Below, one piece after another: positions 1 through 8,846 of a DNA stretch of 64,000 bases (its first letter is position 1; the number at the start of each line of letters is the position of its first letter). The position numbers and the translations under genes were made by a program. Below the pieces are notes generated by a model that was not told where the DNA came from, searched no databases, and worked only from the letters and a program-made list of their open reading frames with translations. Location: NCBI GenBank assembly GCA_963720885.1, contig CAVRGW010000005.1, positions 248,001 through 312,000 of the forward strand. The letters run 5' to 3'. This DNA comes from DATLLN01 sp963720885 (lineage in GTDB: Bacteria > Actinomycetota > Thermoleophilia > Gaiellales > JAICJC01).

Positions 1-352
1 AGAGGAGATCTTCCCAGGGCACGCGGCGCGCGCCGATGCTGACCTCGCAGCGCGCGAGCGCGGGCGCGCCACGCTCGGCATCGTCGCCGGAGGTCCACTC
101 GATCGGCGCGGCCAGGACGACGGCCGCACTGCGGTCGCCGAAGCCGAACCGGCGGATATAGAACGGCGGCCGCTCGCCGCCGAGGTCGATATAGCGGTAG
201 CCGGCGGCGGCCGGCTCGGCGGGAATCGTCACGTGCGAGCACGCGCGTGAGATTCGCCGGGCGTCGTGCGGGGTGACCCTGCGCACGGCCATCGCGGTCG
301 AGGGGTGGAACAGCATGCACGACATCATCGTCGGCTTCCGGCCCTCCGCCAT
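1..352 (-). CDS. Hypothetical protein, N-terminal part (runs off the left edge)
   Basis: An open reading frame on the minus strand begins near 352 and continues past the window edge with strongly G/C third positions. Possible ATG starts are at 352, 316 and 292; I cannot choose between them, because a GGAGGG lies between the first two. The visible product reads as a soluble domain (about 100 residues seen) with aromatic patches such as GYRYIDLGG and PPFYIRRFGFG. I do not recognise the family. It is divergent from the sigma factor gene at 519, so the 166 bases between them hold the promoters of both. Confidence 0.4.
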   Translation of the reverse strand, partial: MAEGRKPTMMSCMLFHPSTAMAVRRVTPHDARRISRACSHVTIPAEPAAAGYRYIDLGGERPPFYIRRFGFGDRSAAVVLAAPIEWTSGDDAERGAPALARCEVSIGARRVPWEDLL

Positions 353-518
353 CCCCCGCACGCGCTAAACCACGCGCGACGAGACGCAAACGGATCGGGT
401 CACATGCGTCCGCTTCATGCCGATCCGCGCTCAAGACCAAGGGGGTTCCCGCCGATTCATTCAGCGGGGGCGAGAAGGCGACGCTCCTGGCACCGACGAC
501 AACGATCGCAGAGGCCAT

Positions 519-1448
519 GTGAGCACCGACCACACCGAAGAGACGACCGAGCCGACCCCCGCGCCCTCCGCAGAGCTGGACGCGGTCGAGGACGAGCTCG
601 ATCTGCGCGAGGCGAGCGCCCCCGCGATCGATCTGCTGCACACGTACGTGCGGCAGATCGGGGACGGCGCGCTGCTCACCCACGCCGAGGAGCTCGAGCT
701 GGCCCGGCGCAAGGACATGGGCGACGAGGCCGCCAAGCGGCGCCTGGTCGAGTGCAACCTGCGGCTGGTGATCAGCATGGCCCGCGCCTACTCGGCATCC
801 GGCGTGCCGCTGCTCGACCTGATCCAGGAAGGCAACATGGGTCTGATGCGCGCCGTCGAGAAGTTCGACTACCGGCGCGGCTACAAGCTTTCGACCTACG
901 CCACCTGGTGGATCCGCCAGTCGATGTCCCGCGCGATCGCCGACCAGGGCCGGACGATCCGGCTGCCGCTGCACGTGCTGGACGTCGTCAAGAAGCTGCA
1001 TCGCGCCAAGCGCAAGCTGACCCAGACGCTGGGCCGCGACCCGCTGGCCGCCGAGCTGGCCGCCGAGCTGGAGATTCCGGTGGAGCGTGTGATCGAGCTG
1101 CAGCGGATGACCGAGGATCCGGTCTCGTTGGAGACTCCGGTCGGCGACGGCGAGTCGCTGTTCTCCGACATGGTCGAGGACGTCAACGCACCCCGACCGG
1201 ACGATCACGTCGCCGGCGACGAGCGCCGCCGGCAGCTCGAGGAGGCGCTGGACTCGCTGAACGAGCGCACCCGGCGTGTGATCGAGGCCCGGTTCGGTCT
1301 CGGCGACCGCGATCCGGCCACGCTGGAGCAGGTCGGCACCGAGATCGGCGTCACCCGCGAGCGCGTCCGCCAGATCGAGACCCGCGCCCTGCGTGAGCTC
1401 GAGGTCAAGAACCCGGCGCTCAAAGACTTCCTTCACGGAGCCGAATAG
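519..1448 (+). CDS. Primary-type sigma-70 factor (RpoD/HrdB/SigB group)
   Basis: This RNA polymerase sigma factor has 309 residues from a GTG start that follows AGAGG. Visible parts in order are region 1.2 (about residues 35-85), region 2 with the core-binding and -10 reading helix (DLIQEGNMGLMRAVEKFD, then STYATWWIRQ), region 3, and region 4.2 with the helix-turn-helix GVTRERVRQIETRALREL. The acidic N terminus is short and there is no long region 1.1. It is therefore either a group 2 sigma factor (like mycobacterial SigB) or a compact primary one. An in-frame ATG at 417 would add a basic stretch unlike any sigma factor, so I prefer the GTG. The gene stands alone. Confidence 0.9.
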   Translation: MSTDHTEETTEPTPAPSAELDAVEDELDLREASAPAIDLLHTYVRQIGDGALLTHAEELELARRKDMGDEAAKRRLVECNLRLVISMARAYSASGVPLLDLIQEGNMGLMRAVEKFDYRRGYKLSTYATWWIRQSMSRAIADQGRTIRLPLHVLDVVKKLHRAKRKLTQTLGRDPLAAELAAELEIPVERVIELQRMTEDPVSLETPVGDGESLFSDMVEDVNAPRPDDHVAGDERRRQLEEALDSLNERTRRVIEARFGLGDRDPATLEQVGTEIGVTRERVRQIETRALRELEVKNPALKDFLHGAE

Positions 1449-1501
1449 CCGTGCTGCCGCGCGCGGATCGAGGCGCGGTTCCGACATCCGCTGCACAATA
1501 A

Positions 1502-2473
1502 GTGGACGTGCATTCCCTGCAGTCCTTCTGGGACGCCTTCTCGGCGTTTTCGGAGCACATCGCCGATGTGGGCCTCGGCGCGCTGGCGATCGCACTCTCG
1601 CTGCACATGGGCAACCTGATCCTGCGCTCGCTGGCCTGGCGGAACATCCTGGTGGCGGCGCATCCCGGCTGCCAGGTGCGGCGGCGCAGCATCGCCGGCG
1701 CGTACCTGTCCGGCGTCGGCCTGAACGCGGTGCTTCCGGCCCGCGGCGGCGACGTGATGAAGGTGTACCTTGCGCACCGCTCGATCCGCGGCTCGAGCTA
1801 CACGACCATCGTCTCGACGCTGCTTGCGGAGACGCTGTTCGACGCCGTGATCGGCACCATCCTGCTGATCTGGGCGATGTCCAAGGGTCTTGTGCCGTTC
1901 GGCGGGGAGCTGACCAGCCGGCTGAACGCGTTCGAGTGGACGTTCTTCGCCGACCACGCGAAGGTGCTGATCCTGCTCCTGGCCGTGCTGCTGATCTCGA
2001 TCGGCGTGTTCCTCGGCTGGATCGAGCACCACGTGAACCGCTTCTGGGACCGGGTCAAGCACGGCCTGGAGATCCTCACCGAGCCGAAGCGCTTCCTGCG
2101 TGAGGTCGTGCTGCTGCAGGCCATCGGCTGGGTGCTGCGGGCGTTCGCGATGTACTTCTTCTTGAAGGCGTTCCACGTGCCGGCGGGTCTCGACGACGCC
2201 GCGCTTGCGCTGGTCGCAGGCAGCCTCTCGACGCTGCTGCCGTTCACGCCGGGCGGGGTCGGCCCCCAGCAGGCTCTGCTCGTCTACATGTTCAACGGCG
2301 TCGCATCCCGTTCGGCCGTGCTTTCGTTCAGCGTCGGCACCCAGGTCGCCGTCACCGTCTCGAACGCCGTCGTCGGCTTCACCTGCATGGCCGTCATGCT
2401 GAAGCGCGCGCCCTGGCGCACCGGCGTGCCGACCGGCACGGACGGCGCCGCGGTGGCCAAGCCCGGCGCGTAG
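1502..2473 (+). CDS. Lysylphosphatidylglycerol synthase transmembrane (YbhN/UPF0104) family protein
   Basis: This integral membrane protein of about 323 residues has roughly eight hydrophobic segments. Family landmarks are RGGDVMKVYL after helix 2 and the late glycine-rich turn LPFTPGGVGPQQALL. These belong to the flippase-like domain of MprF and the glycosyltransferase-linked YbhN family. Members move or modify lipids, but the substrate cannot be read from sequence and no soluble synthase domain is attached. Start choice is open: the GTG at 1502 lies 2 bases from a CACAAT box, while the GTG at 1508 would sit 8 bases from it and suit a leaderless transcript. Confidence 0.8.
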   Translation: MDVHSLQSFWDAFSAFSEHIADVGLGALAIALSLHMGNLILRSLAWRNILVAAHPGCQVRRRSIAGAYLSGVGLNAVLPARGGDVMKVYLAHRSIRGSSYTTIVSTLLAETLFDAVIGTILLIWAMSKGLVPFGGELTSRLNAFEWTFFADHAKVLILLLAVLLISIGVFLGWIEHHVNRFWDRVKHGLEILTEPKRFLREVVLLQAIGWVLRAFAMYFFLKAFHVPAGLDDAALALVAGSLSTLLPFTPGGVGPQQALLVYMFNGVASRSAVLSFSVGTQVAVTVSNAVVGFTCMAVMLKRAPWRTGVPTGTDGAAVAKPGA

Positions 2474-2501
2474 CGACGGACGGCGGCTAGAGTCGCGACC
2501 G

Positions 2502-3317
2502 ATGGAGTCCAGACGGCTCGGAGCGGACGGCCCGCAGGTCCCGGTGATCGGGATGGGCACCTGGCAGACGTTCGACGTGCACGACGCCACAGGGGTCGAG
2601 CGCAGCCGCGCGGTGGTCGAGCGGGCCCTTGAGGCCGGCACCCGGATGTTCGACAGCTCGCCGATGTACGGCGCTGCGGAGCGGGTGCTGGGCGAGCTGC
2701 TCGAGCCGCACCGCGACCAGGTGCTGGTGGCCACCAAGCTGTGGACGCCCGACGATGCCGAGGCCGAGCGCCAGGTCGCGAACGCCCTCGCCTGGTACGG
2801 CGGGCGGATCGACGTCTACCAGGTGCACAACCTGGTCGAGTGGCGACGGCGTCTCGACCGCCTGGAGCGGCTCCGCGACGACGGTGCCGTGGGCATCGTC
2901 GGAGCCACCCACTGGAACCCGTCGGCGTTCGACGATCTGGAGGCCGTGATGCGCAGCGGCCGGATCGCCGAGGTGCAGATCCCGTACAACCCCGTCGAGA
3001 ACGAGGTGGAGGGGCGGATCCTGCCGCTGGCCGAGGATCTCGGTCTGGGGGTGCTGGTCATGCGACCGCTGGGCCAGGGGTCGCTGACGCGACGCCCGCC
3101 CGATGCCGCGGCCCTGGCGCCGCTGGCGCCGTACGGGGTGAACACGTGGGCCCAGGCCCTGCTCAAGTGGGTGCTCAGCGATCCCCGCTGCCACGTCGCC
3201 ATCCCGGCCACCAGCCGGCCGGAGCGGGCGGCCGAGAACGCGATCGCGGGCGAGCCGCCCTGGTTCGGCGAGGAGGAGCGCGCGCTGGTCGCGTCGCTGG
3301 CGCGCGACGGCGGCTGA
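2502..3317 (+). CDS. Aldo/keto reductase
   Basis: The product is an NAD(P)H-dependent TIM-barrel oxidoreductase of 271 residues. The catalytic tetrad of the superfamily is visible: Asp and Tyr in FDSSPMYG, Lys in VATKLW and His in YQVHN. The substrate is unknown. A TAGAGT box at 2488-2493 ends 8 bases before the ATG with no Shine-Dalgarno, so the mRNA is probably leaderless. The stop codon overlaps the ATG of the next gene (TGATG), which suggests coupled translation. Confidence 0.9.
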   Translation: MESRRLGADGPQVPVIGMGTWQTFDVHDATGVERSRAVVERALEAGTRMFDSSPMYGAAERVLGELLEPHRDQVLVATKLWTPDDAEAERQVANALAWYGGRIDVYQVHNLVEWRRRLDRLERLRDDGAVGIVGATHWNPSAFDDLEAVMRSGRIAEVQIPYNPVENEVEGRILPLAEDLGLGVLVMRPLGQGSLTRRPPDAAALAPLAPYGVNTWAQALLKWVLSDPRCHVAIPATSRPERAAENAIAGEPPWFGEEERALVASLARDGG

Positions 3318-3667
3318 TGGTCACGGTCGAGGACGTCCGCGCTGTCGTCGCCGACCTGCCGCGGTCGTACGAGGTGGTCGTCCGCGGGCGGATCAAGTTC
3401 CGTGTCGGCCAGATCGTCTACGTCGCGTTCTCCAAGGACGAGACGCTGATGGGGTTCGGGTTTCCCAAGTCGGAGCGCCAGTACCTGGTGGACACGGAAC
3501 CTGACAAGTTCACGCTCCCGGACGAGAACAACATGCGCTTCCACTGGATCGTCGCCCGGATGGACAGGCTGCAGCCGGGGGAGATGGAGGAGTACGTGAT
3601 CGACGCCTGGGCGATGTGCGTCCCCAAGTTCCTGTCGAAGCCGTATCGCGCCGACGACGAGCCGTAA
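3317..3667 (+). CDS. MmcQ/YjbR family protein
   Basis: This small protein of 116 residues has the YjbR (CyaY-like fold) pattern: an N-terminal helix, then strands around GRIKFRVGQIVYVAFSKDE and the motif WIVARMD. Members are described as DNA-binding or uncharacterised, and I cannot assign a role. The ATG at 3317 overlaps the stop of the aldo/keto reductase, so the two are probably one transcript. A longer in-frame extension upstream exists but is a shadow of the reductase gene. Confidence 0.8.
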   Translation: MVTVEDVRAVVADLPRSYEVVVRGRIKFRVGQIVYVAFSKDETLMGFGFPKSERQYLVDTEPDKFTLPDENNMRFHWIVARMDRLQPGEMEEYVIDAWAMCVPKFLSKPYRADDEP

Positions 3668-3701
3668 CGCTCCCGGAACGGCGGTCTGCGAGAGTTGGCG
3701 C

Positions 3702-4943
3702 ATGAGGATCGCGCGCTCCTCGACTGCCGGGTCCTGGCTCGCCTTCGGGACGTGCGTCGTGCTGACCGCGCTCGACCTCGTGACGGGCCTCTCGGTGCAC
3801 GAGTCCGACGGGAACTCGAGCTGGTCGGGCGGTGGCTACCTGTTCAACGCGCTCTTCGTGCTGGCGCTGCTCAGCTTCGCAGTGGTCGGACTGCTGATCG
3901 CGATCAAGGGTCGTGGCGGCGTGATCAGCCGGCTGCTGCTGGCAATCGGGCTGAGCTGGGGCGTGGCCGACCTGACTGCGTATCCGGACGTCGGCATCCA
4001 TGCCCGTCCCGGCAACCTGCTGGCGGATATCGCGGCGGTGCTCGCGTCGTGCGCATGGCTGCCGGCGATCGGGCTCACCGGGACGTTCCTGATCCTGCTG
4101 TTCCCGGACGGCAGGCTGCCGGGACCGCGCTGGCGCTGGGTGGGCTGGGCGAGCGCCGGCTCGATCGCGGTCGGCACGCTGACCATCGTGCTGACGCCCG
4201 GGAAGCTCGACCAGACCGGGTATCCAGATACCGTGAACCCGCTGGGCGTCGACGCGCTGGGCGGGGTGCTCGACCCGCTGCGGCTGATCATCCTGGTGGT
4301 GCCGGTGATGATGGTGGCGTCCGCCGTCAGCCTGGTGGTGCGCTATCGCCGATCCGCCGGGCTCGAGCGCCAGCAGCTCAAGTGGCTGGCCGCCGCGGCG
4401 GCCGTGGTCGCCGTCACGTACCTGATCGTCGAGCCGCTGTCGGTGTTCCTCGACCCGAATCGCAACGACGCGCCGGCGCCGCTGCTGGTGGCACAGGAGG
4501 TGGCGCTGATCAGCTTCGCGCTGATCCCGGCCGCCATCGGCGCGGCGATCCTGCGTTACCGGCTCTACGAGATCGACGTGATCATCCGTCGGACGCTGGT
4601 GTACGCGGTGCTGGTCGCGACCCTGGCCGTGGTCTACCTGGGCGGCATCGCCGGGGTCGGGTGGCTGCTGCGAAACGTCGCGGGGCAATCCAGCGCGCTG
4701 GCGGTGACCGTGTCGACGCTCGCCGTGGCCGCCGTCTTCCAGCCGCTGCGCAGGCGGATCCAGCTCGCCGTCGACCGGCGGTTTTACCGCGGCTCGTACG
4801 ACGCACAGGCCGCCGTGGCCGGCTTCAGCAGCCGGCTGCGAGAGCAGGTCGATCTGGACGCGGTCGCCGCCGATCTCGTCCGGACGACCGAGGCGACGGT
4901 CAGCCCGCGCACCGTCAGCGTGTGGCTGCGGAGTCCCTCATAG
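3702..4943 (+). CDS. Multipass membrane protein resembling a histidine-kinase sensor half without its kinase
   Basis: This protein of 413 residues has about ten predicted membrane segments. It ends in a cytosolic stretch starting near YRLYEIDVIIRRTLVYA, with RRFYRGSYDAQ and FSSRLREQVDLD. That C-terminal pattern is typical of actinobacterial sensor kinases, where it leads into GAF, HisKA and HATPase domains. Here the protein stops about 30 residues later, with no H-box or ATP-binding motif before the TAG at 4941. Either this is a true kinase-less receptor or a truncated sensor. No response regulator is adjacent. Confidence 0.7.
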   Translation: MRIARSSTAGSWLAFGTCVVLTALDLVTGLSVHESDGNSSWSGGGYLFNALFVLALLSFAVVGLLIAIKGRGGVISRLLLAIGLSWGVADLTAYPDVGIHARPGNLLADIAAVLASCAWLPAIGLTGTFLILLFPDGRLPGPRWRWVGWASAGSIAVGTLTIVLTPGKLDQTGYPDTVNPLGVDALGGVLDPLRLIILVVPVMMVASAVSLVVRYRRSAGLERQQLKWLAAAAAVVAVTYLIVEPLSVFLDPNRNDAPAPLLVAQEVALISFALIPAAIGAAILRYRLYEIDVIIRRTLVYAVLVATLAVVYLGGIAGVGWLLRNVAGQSSALAVTVSTLAVAAVFQPLRRRIQLAVDRRFYRGSYDAQAAVAGFSSRLREQVDLDAVAADLVRTTEATVSPRTVSVWLRSPS

Positions 4944-5032
4944 GGATTCGCATCTCCGACGCTCGATAATGCCGGTTATGACAAGTTGAGTTTGAAGCCG
5001 GGTCGTCCCCATGTGGCGGGCATACTGGGGAC

Positions 5033-5776
5033 ATGCACCTCCGGCGACGGCTCACATTGGGAGTGCCCGAGATCCTCGCGCAGCTGGACGACGCCTACGC
5101 ACTGGCCGACCACGCGCACGAGTCTCCTCGCCGGCGTACGCTCGTCGAGTTGGTCGGGAAAGCGATCCAGATGATCGAGTCCGCCGCCGAGGACTGGGAT
5201 CGCGGCACTCCGGGGTACGCCGTTCGCGGGATGCTGGGCGCCGCCCTGGAGAGCCTGGTGCTCGTCGACCTCCTCGCGGAGGTCGTCGTGCGCGACGGTG
5301 ACGGCGGAGTGTCGCCCACCGCGGATGAGCTCCTGCTCCATGATCGTGTGCGCGAGACGACGGCTGCCGTCCGACCGGCTCTGGTGATGGCCGAGGACGT
5401 CGCCGCCGACGCAGCAATGTGGGACCCGGTCGTCTACGAGACGTCGGACGACCGCCAGTCCAGATCGGACACCCTGCTCGACCTGATGCTGGCGGTCGGC
5501 CAGATGCGCGAGTGGTTCGAACAGCGCAGCGGTGCCAGGCTGCCCGCCCATCCGGCAGCCAGGGAGACGGCGATGCTCGGTGTCACGCTCGCCCGCCACT
5601 GCCTCGACCGCACCGTCGCCGCGCTGGAGGCGCTGAGCGACGGCGACGACGAGGCGGCCGCCCGTGACTTGCGCGCCGCGGAGAGCGCTCTGGGGGTGTG
5701 TGAGGAGCGCCTGCCCGACGACGTCGCGACGCTCCGGCCGCCCGTCGCCGACGTGCTGCACAGCCTCGACAGATAG
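5033..5776 (+). CDS. Hypothetical protein, mostly helical and acidic
   Basis: The 247-residue product has no membrane segments, no cysteine motifs and many Glu, Asp and Ala residues in helix-like spacing. I do not recognise it. Coding is supported by third-position GC bias. A CATACT box at 5021-5026 ends 6 bases before the ATG, which fits a leaderless mRNA. The opposite strand also carries long open frames here, but their codon positions are biased the wrong way. Confidence 0.6.
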   Translation: MHLRRRLTLGVPEILAQLDDAYALADHAHESPRRRTLVELVGKAIQMIESAAEDWDRGTPGYAVRGMLGAALESLVLVDLLAEVVVRDGDGGVSPTADELLLHDRVRETTAAVRPALVMAEDVAADAAMWDPVVYETSDDRQSRSDTLLDLMLAVGQMREWFEQRSGARLPAHPAARETAMLGVTLARHCLDRTVAALEALSDGDDEAAARDLRAAESALGVCEERLPDDVATLRPPVADVLHSLDR

Positions 5777-5864
5777 CTCGGTCGAGGGATGCCCGTGGGC
5801 GTGGCCCGCACGGACACTGGACGCAAGCTCCACGCCCATCTGCTGCACACGAGGTGTCGTTCCC

Positions 5865-7529
5865 ATGCGCTTTCGCTCTGCTGTTCTCACCGCGCTCTGC
5901 GCCGCGGCCCTGCTGTCGGCCACCGGCGCCATCGGCGCGTCCGCCCAGACCGTTCCCGGCACGAGGCTGTCGCTGACCAACTTCGGCTACATGGCCAACG
6001 ACGCGGCCAACGGCCACGTCTTCATCACCGGCGGCTCGAGCGACTCGTCGGTCATCGTCCGCAACGCCGACGGCACCGCGGTCACCACGATCTCCGGTGA
6101 GTCCGGCGCGGGCGGCATGGTCGTCAAGGACGGCACGCTGTACATCGCCCGCTGCGGCTCGGGGATCATCGATACCTTCGATACCGACACCCTGGCCAAG
6201 ACGGACTCGATCGCTGCGGCGTCGCTCAGCGCACCCTGCGACCTCGCCCTCGCCGGCGGCCGCCTCTGGTACGCGACCAGCGACCAGTGGGGCTACCTCG
6301 CGAGCGTACCGCTCGACGGCTCGGCCGCCGAGACGCTGAGCAACGTCCACATGCACGGGCCGACGTTCGCGACGACGCCGGCACATCCCGATTGGCTGGT
6401 CGTCGGCGATGACAGCGGCGCGTCGACCGTCAAGGTGATCGACGCCTCGGCCGCCCCGGCGACGCCCACGGTGATTGTCTCCAAGGTCGGCCTCAGCGGC
6501 ACGAACTCCATCAGGCAGCTGGCGATCAGTCTGGACGGCGGATCGCTGTACGTGGTGGGCCCGGCAAGCGGCACGCTCACCTCGTTTTCGCTGCCGAACC
6601 TCGACATCCAGGGTCCGGTCTACGGCTTCTCCGATTACCCGGTCGGCATCGCCATCAGCCCTGACGGCGGCACGATCGCCGGAGGGACATGGGCGCCCAC
6701 CAACCCGGACGTCAGCCTGTTCACAGTGGGCGGCGCCCCGCCGACGCGCACATACCAGTTCGGCTCCACCGAGACGCTGCGCGACGGCGGGCTGCTCTAC
6801 ACGAGCGACGGCACCCACATCTTCGCCGTCACCAAGGACTCGCTGAACGGCGTGTTGTTCCACTCGCTGGCGACCGGCAACCTGCCGGCCGGCACGCTGA
6901 CCATCAAGGCGTCGGCGGGCACCGTGACCTACGGCAAGTCGGTGACATTGACCGCGCACCTGGGCACCGCAAGCGCCAACCGCACCGTCTCGATCTATCG
7001 CCACGCGGTGTCCGGCGGGCCGGACGCGCTGGTCAAGACAGCGACCGTGAACAGCGCCGGCAACCTGGTCGTAACCGTCAAGCCGGGCATGGACATGTAC
7101 TACTCCGCGGCCTGGCTGGGCGACGCGACGCACGACCAGACGGCCAGCGGAAACGCCCGGGTGAACGTGCGCGTGGTCATGCACATCTCGGCGAGCGGCG
7201 GCTACAAGACGCTGTCCGGGTACCGGCTGTACCACTACACGACGGCGTGCCACGCATCGCACAAGGGCTGCCCGACCGTCCTCACCTATGCCACGCCGCT
7301 GCGGCCGGGAGTGACGGTACACATGACGCTGCAGCAGCGTGTCGGGCGGAGCTGGCGGACGATCGCGAGCGGCGACTACGTGCCGTCGACCGGCAAGCTC
7401 GCGCTGACCATCATCTACTCGTCGCGCGGCGTGATCGGTGCGAACCAGCGGATCAGCTTCTCGATGAAGAGTGACAGCCTGTACGCCGGTGCCGCATCGC
7501 CCTGGGCGTACTTTCGCGTGACGACCTAG
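5865..7529 (+). CDS. Secreted beta-propeller protein with C-terminal Ig-like region
   Basis: The product has 554 residues and a clear signal peptide (MRFRSAVLTALCAAALLSATG, cut likely after SASA or ASA). Residues about 30-340 contain repeated blades of the YncE/NHL kind, such as LAISLDGGSLYVVGP and IAISPDGGTIAGG. They are followed by a bacterial Ig-like domain (TLTIKASAGTVTYGKSVTLTA) and a second beta domain. It is likely exported and surface-bound or soluble outside the cell. A longer in-frame extension upstream overlaps the previous gene and would hide the signal peptide, so I start at 5865. Confidence 0.75.
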   Translation: MRFRSAVLTALCAAALLSATGAIGASAQTVPGTRLSLTNFGYMANDAANGHVFITGGSSDSSVIVRNADGTAVTTISGESGAGGMVVKDGTLYIARCGSGIIDTFDTDTLAKTDSIAAASLSAPCDLALAGGRLWYATSDQWGYLASVPLDGSAAETLSNVHMHGPTFATTPAHPDWLVVGDDSGASTVKVIDASAAPATPTVIVSKVGLSGTNSIRQLAISLDGGSLYVVGPASGTLTSFSLPNLDIQGPVYGFSDYPVGIAISPDGGTIAGGTWAPTNPDVSLFTVGGAPPTRTYQFGSTETLRDGGLLYTSDGTHIFAVTKDSLNGVLFHSLATGNLPAGTLTIKASAGTVTYGKSVTLTAHLGTASANRTVSIYRHAVSGGPDALVKTATVNSAGNLVVTVKPGMDMYYSAAWLGDATHDQTASGNARVNVRVVMHISASGGYKTLSGYRLYHYTTACHASHKGCPTVLTYATPLRPGVTVHMTLQQRVGRSWRTIASGDYVPSTGKLALTIIYSSRGVIGANQRISFSMKSDSLYAGAASPWAYFRVTT

Positions 7530-7764
7530 CCCGAGACGTAGCAACGCCGCTGTGGTGGCCCCATCGTCCACCGGCCAGAGGAACCTGCGGCGAACCGCCT
7601 GAACCTCCGCCCGGCTTCGTCCTTTGGGACTGCCTCAGCGGCGTTGGCGGCACTGTGCACGACCGCTGACGGCCGTGCAACCGGCGATTTCGCACTTTGC
7701 GGGAAAAACCGCGGCGCGCCCGCGGGTGTATGGTCGCTCCACTGGCATCGACCAAGGAGTTAAC

Positions 7765-8070
7765 GTGGCTTACGCGATTGTGCACACCTTCCCCGGGGGC
7801 ACCAGGGAGCAGTACGAGGCGTCGCTCAAGGCCGTGCATCCCGACGGCGGCGCGAGCCTGCCCGACGGGCAGCTCGTCCACGCGGCGGGGCCGTCCGAGG
7901 GCGGCTGGACGATCACCGCGGTACACGACTCACAGGAGAGCTGGGAGCGGTTCCGAGACGAGACGCTGATGCCGGCGATGCAGGCCGGGATCGACGGAGG
8001 ATTCACGGCACCGCCGCAGGAGACGGCGTTCACCGTCCAGAACCTCCAGCAAGCCGGGCAGCTGGTCTAA
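7765..8070 (+). CDS. Small dimeric alpha/beta-barrel-like hypothetical protein
   Basis: This protein of 101 residues starts at a GTG with a good AAGGAG 5 bases upstream, one of the few clear Shine-Dalgarno sites in this half of the window. The pattern (AYAIVHTFPGGTREQYEAS, then WTITAVHDSQESWERFRDE) resembles the ferredoxin-like ABM or EthD fold, with an alternating strand-helix layout and Trp/Phe near helix 2. No catalytic role can be assigned. Its stop overlaps the stop of the convergent gene by three bases. The 235 bases upstream hold no recognisable gene. Confidence 0.65.
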   Translation: MAYAIVHTFPGGTREQYEASLKAVHPDGGASLPDGQLVHAAGPSEGGWTITAVHDSQESWERFRDETLMPAMQAGIDGGFTAPPQETAFTVQNLQQAGQLV

Positions 8071-8798
8071 CCGGCCAGCGGGGTGATCGGCGAGCCGCCG
8101 CCGGGCGACGAGTAGGCGTTCTTCATCAGCGCGGCGTTGAGGCGGCCCCTGGCGTCCGCCAGCAGCTCGGCCCCGGTCTGTCCGGGCTCGAGCTCGGCGA
8201 AGCCGGCGGCAGTGCAGACGAGGCCTTGCTCCCACTCGATCCGCATCACGGCGTCGCGGACGCGGCGGTAGGCCGAGCGTGCTTCGAACGTTCCGGCTCG
8301 CGGGAACAGCAGCCCGAACTGCGCCGCCCCAAGGTGGCCGACGACATCGTCGCCGCGGACGCAGTGCCGGGCGGCCTGCCCGACCAGCTCCACCAGCTTC
8401 GACTCGTCCACGCCCGGGCCGAGCACCATGCCGTCGACCTGGAATACCGTGACGGCCATCCGTGCGCCGCGCCAGCGGGCGCCGGCCGACACTCGGTCGA
8501 CTGCACCGCGGAACCCCGCGCCGTCGAGCACGCGGTCATTCTCGGCACCATGTGAGCGATGCGCCAGGTTGGCGATGGCGGCCAGGGTCTCGGCGAAGGT
8601 GTCGCGGTCCTCCCCATGCACGCCGTCGTGCCAGGTGACGGCCAGCGTCCCCTCTCCCCGCTCGATCGTGGCGATCGGGCCGAGGTCGCGAGCCACGCCA
8701 TCGAGCACCCTGTCGAGGGCGGCCTCGGGCTCGTCAGCGGCCGCGAGGGTCTGCGCGGCGCGGGCAAGCAGTTGCATCAGGAGGGGCTCGGTCACCAC
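8067..8798 (-). CDS. Degenerate GGDEF-domain protein
   Basis: The 243-residue product looks like a GGDEF domain that has lost its active site. The stretch before the signature is recognisable (GDDVVGHLG), but the GGDEF loop itself reads GAAQF. The usual family phrase GRLGGDEFAVLLP has become GHLGAAQFGLLFP. The N-terminal 90 residues may be a short GAF-like sensor. A catalytic cyclase is therefore unlikely; a receptor or scaffold role is possible. The gene follows the HD-GYP gene by 48 bases on the same strand and is probably cotranscribed. The start is a GTG pair near 8798. Confidence 0.65.
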   Translation of the reverse strand: MVTEPLLMQLLARAAQTLAAADEPEAALDRVLDGVARDLGPIATIERGEGTLAVTWHDGVHGEDRDTFAETLAAIANLAHRSHGAENDRVLDGAGFRGAVDRVSAGARWRGARMAVTVFQVDGMVLGPGVDESKLVELVGQAARHCVRGDDVVGHLGAAQFGLLFPRAGTFEARSAYRRVRDAVMRIEWEQGLVCTAAGFAELEPGQTGAELLADARGRLNAALMKNAYSSPGGGSPITPLAG

Positions 8799-8846
8799 TT
8801 GCGTTATCGGGCAGGGTGACTCCGAGCTTGAGGAGCGGCGCGAGAT

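Noticed and set aside
266..1396. Long plus-strand ORF overlapping the sigma factor in another frame
   Set aside because: Arg/Pro-rich translation typical of an off-frame GC shadow; the sigma factor frame is certain.
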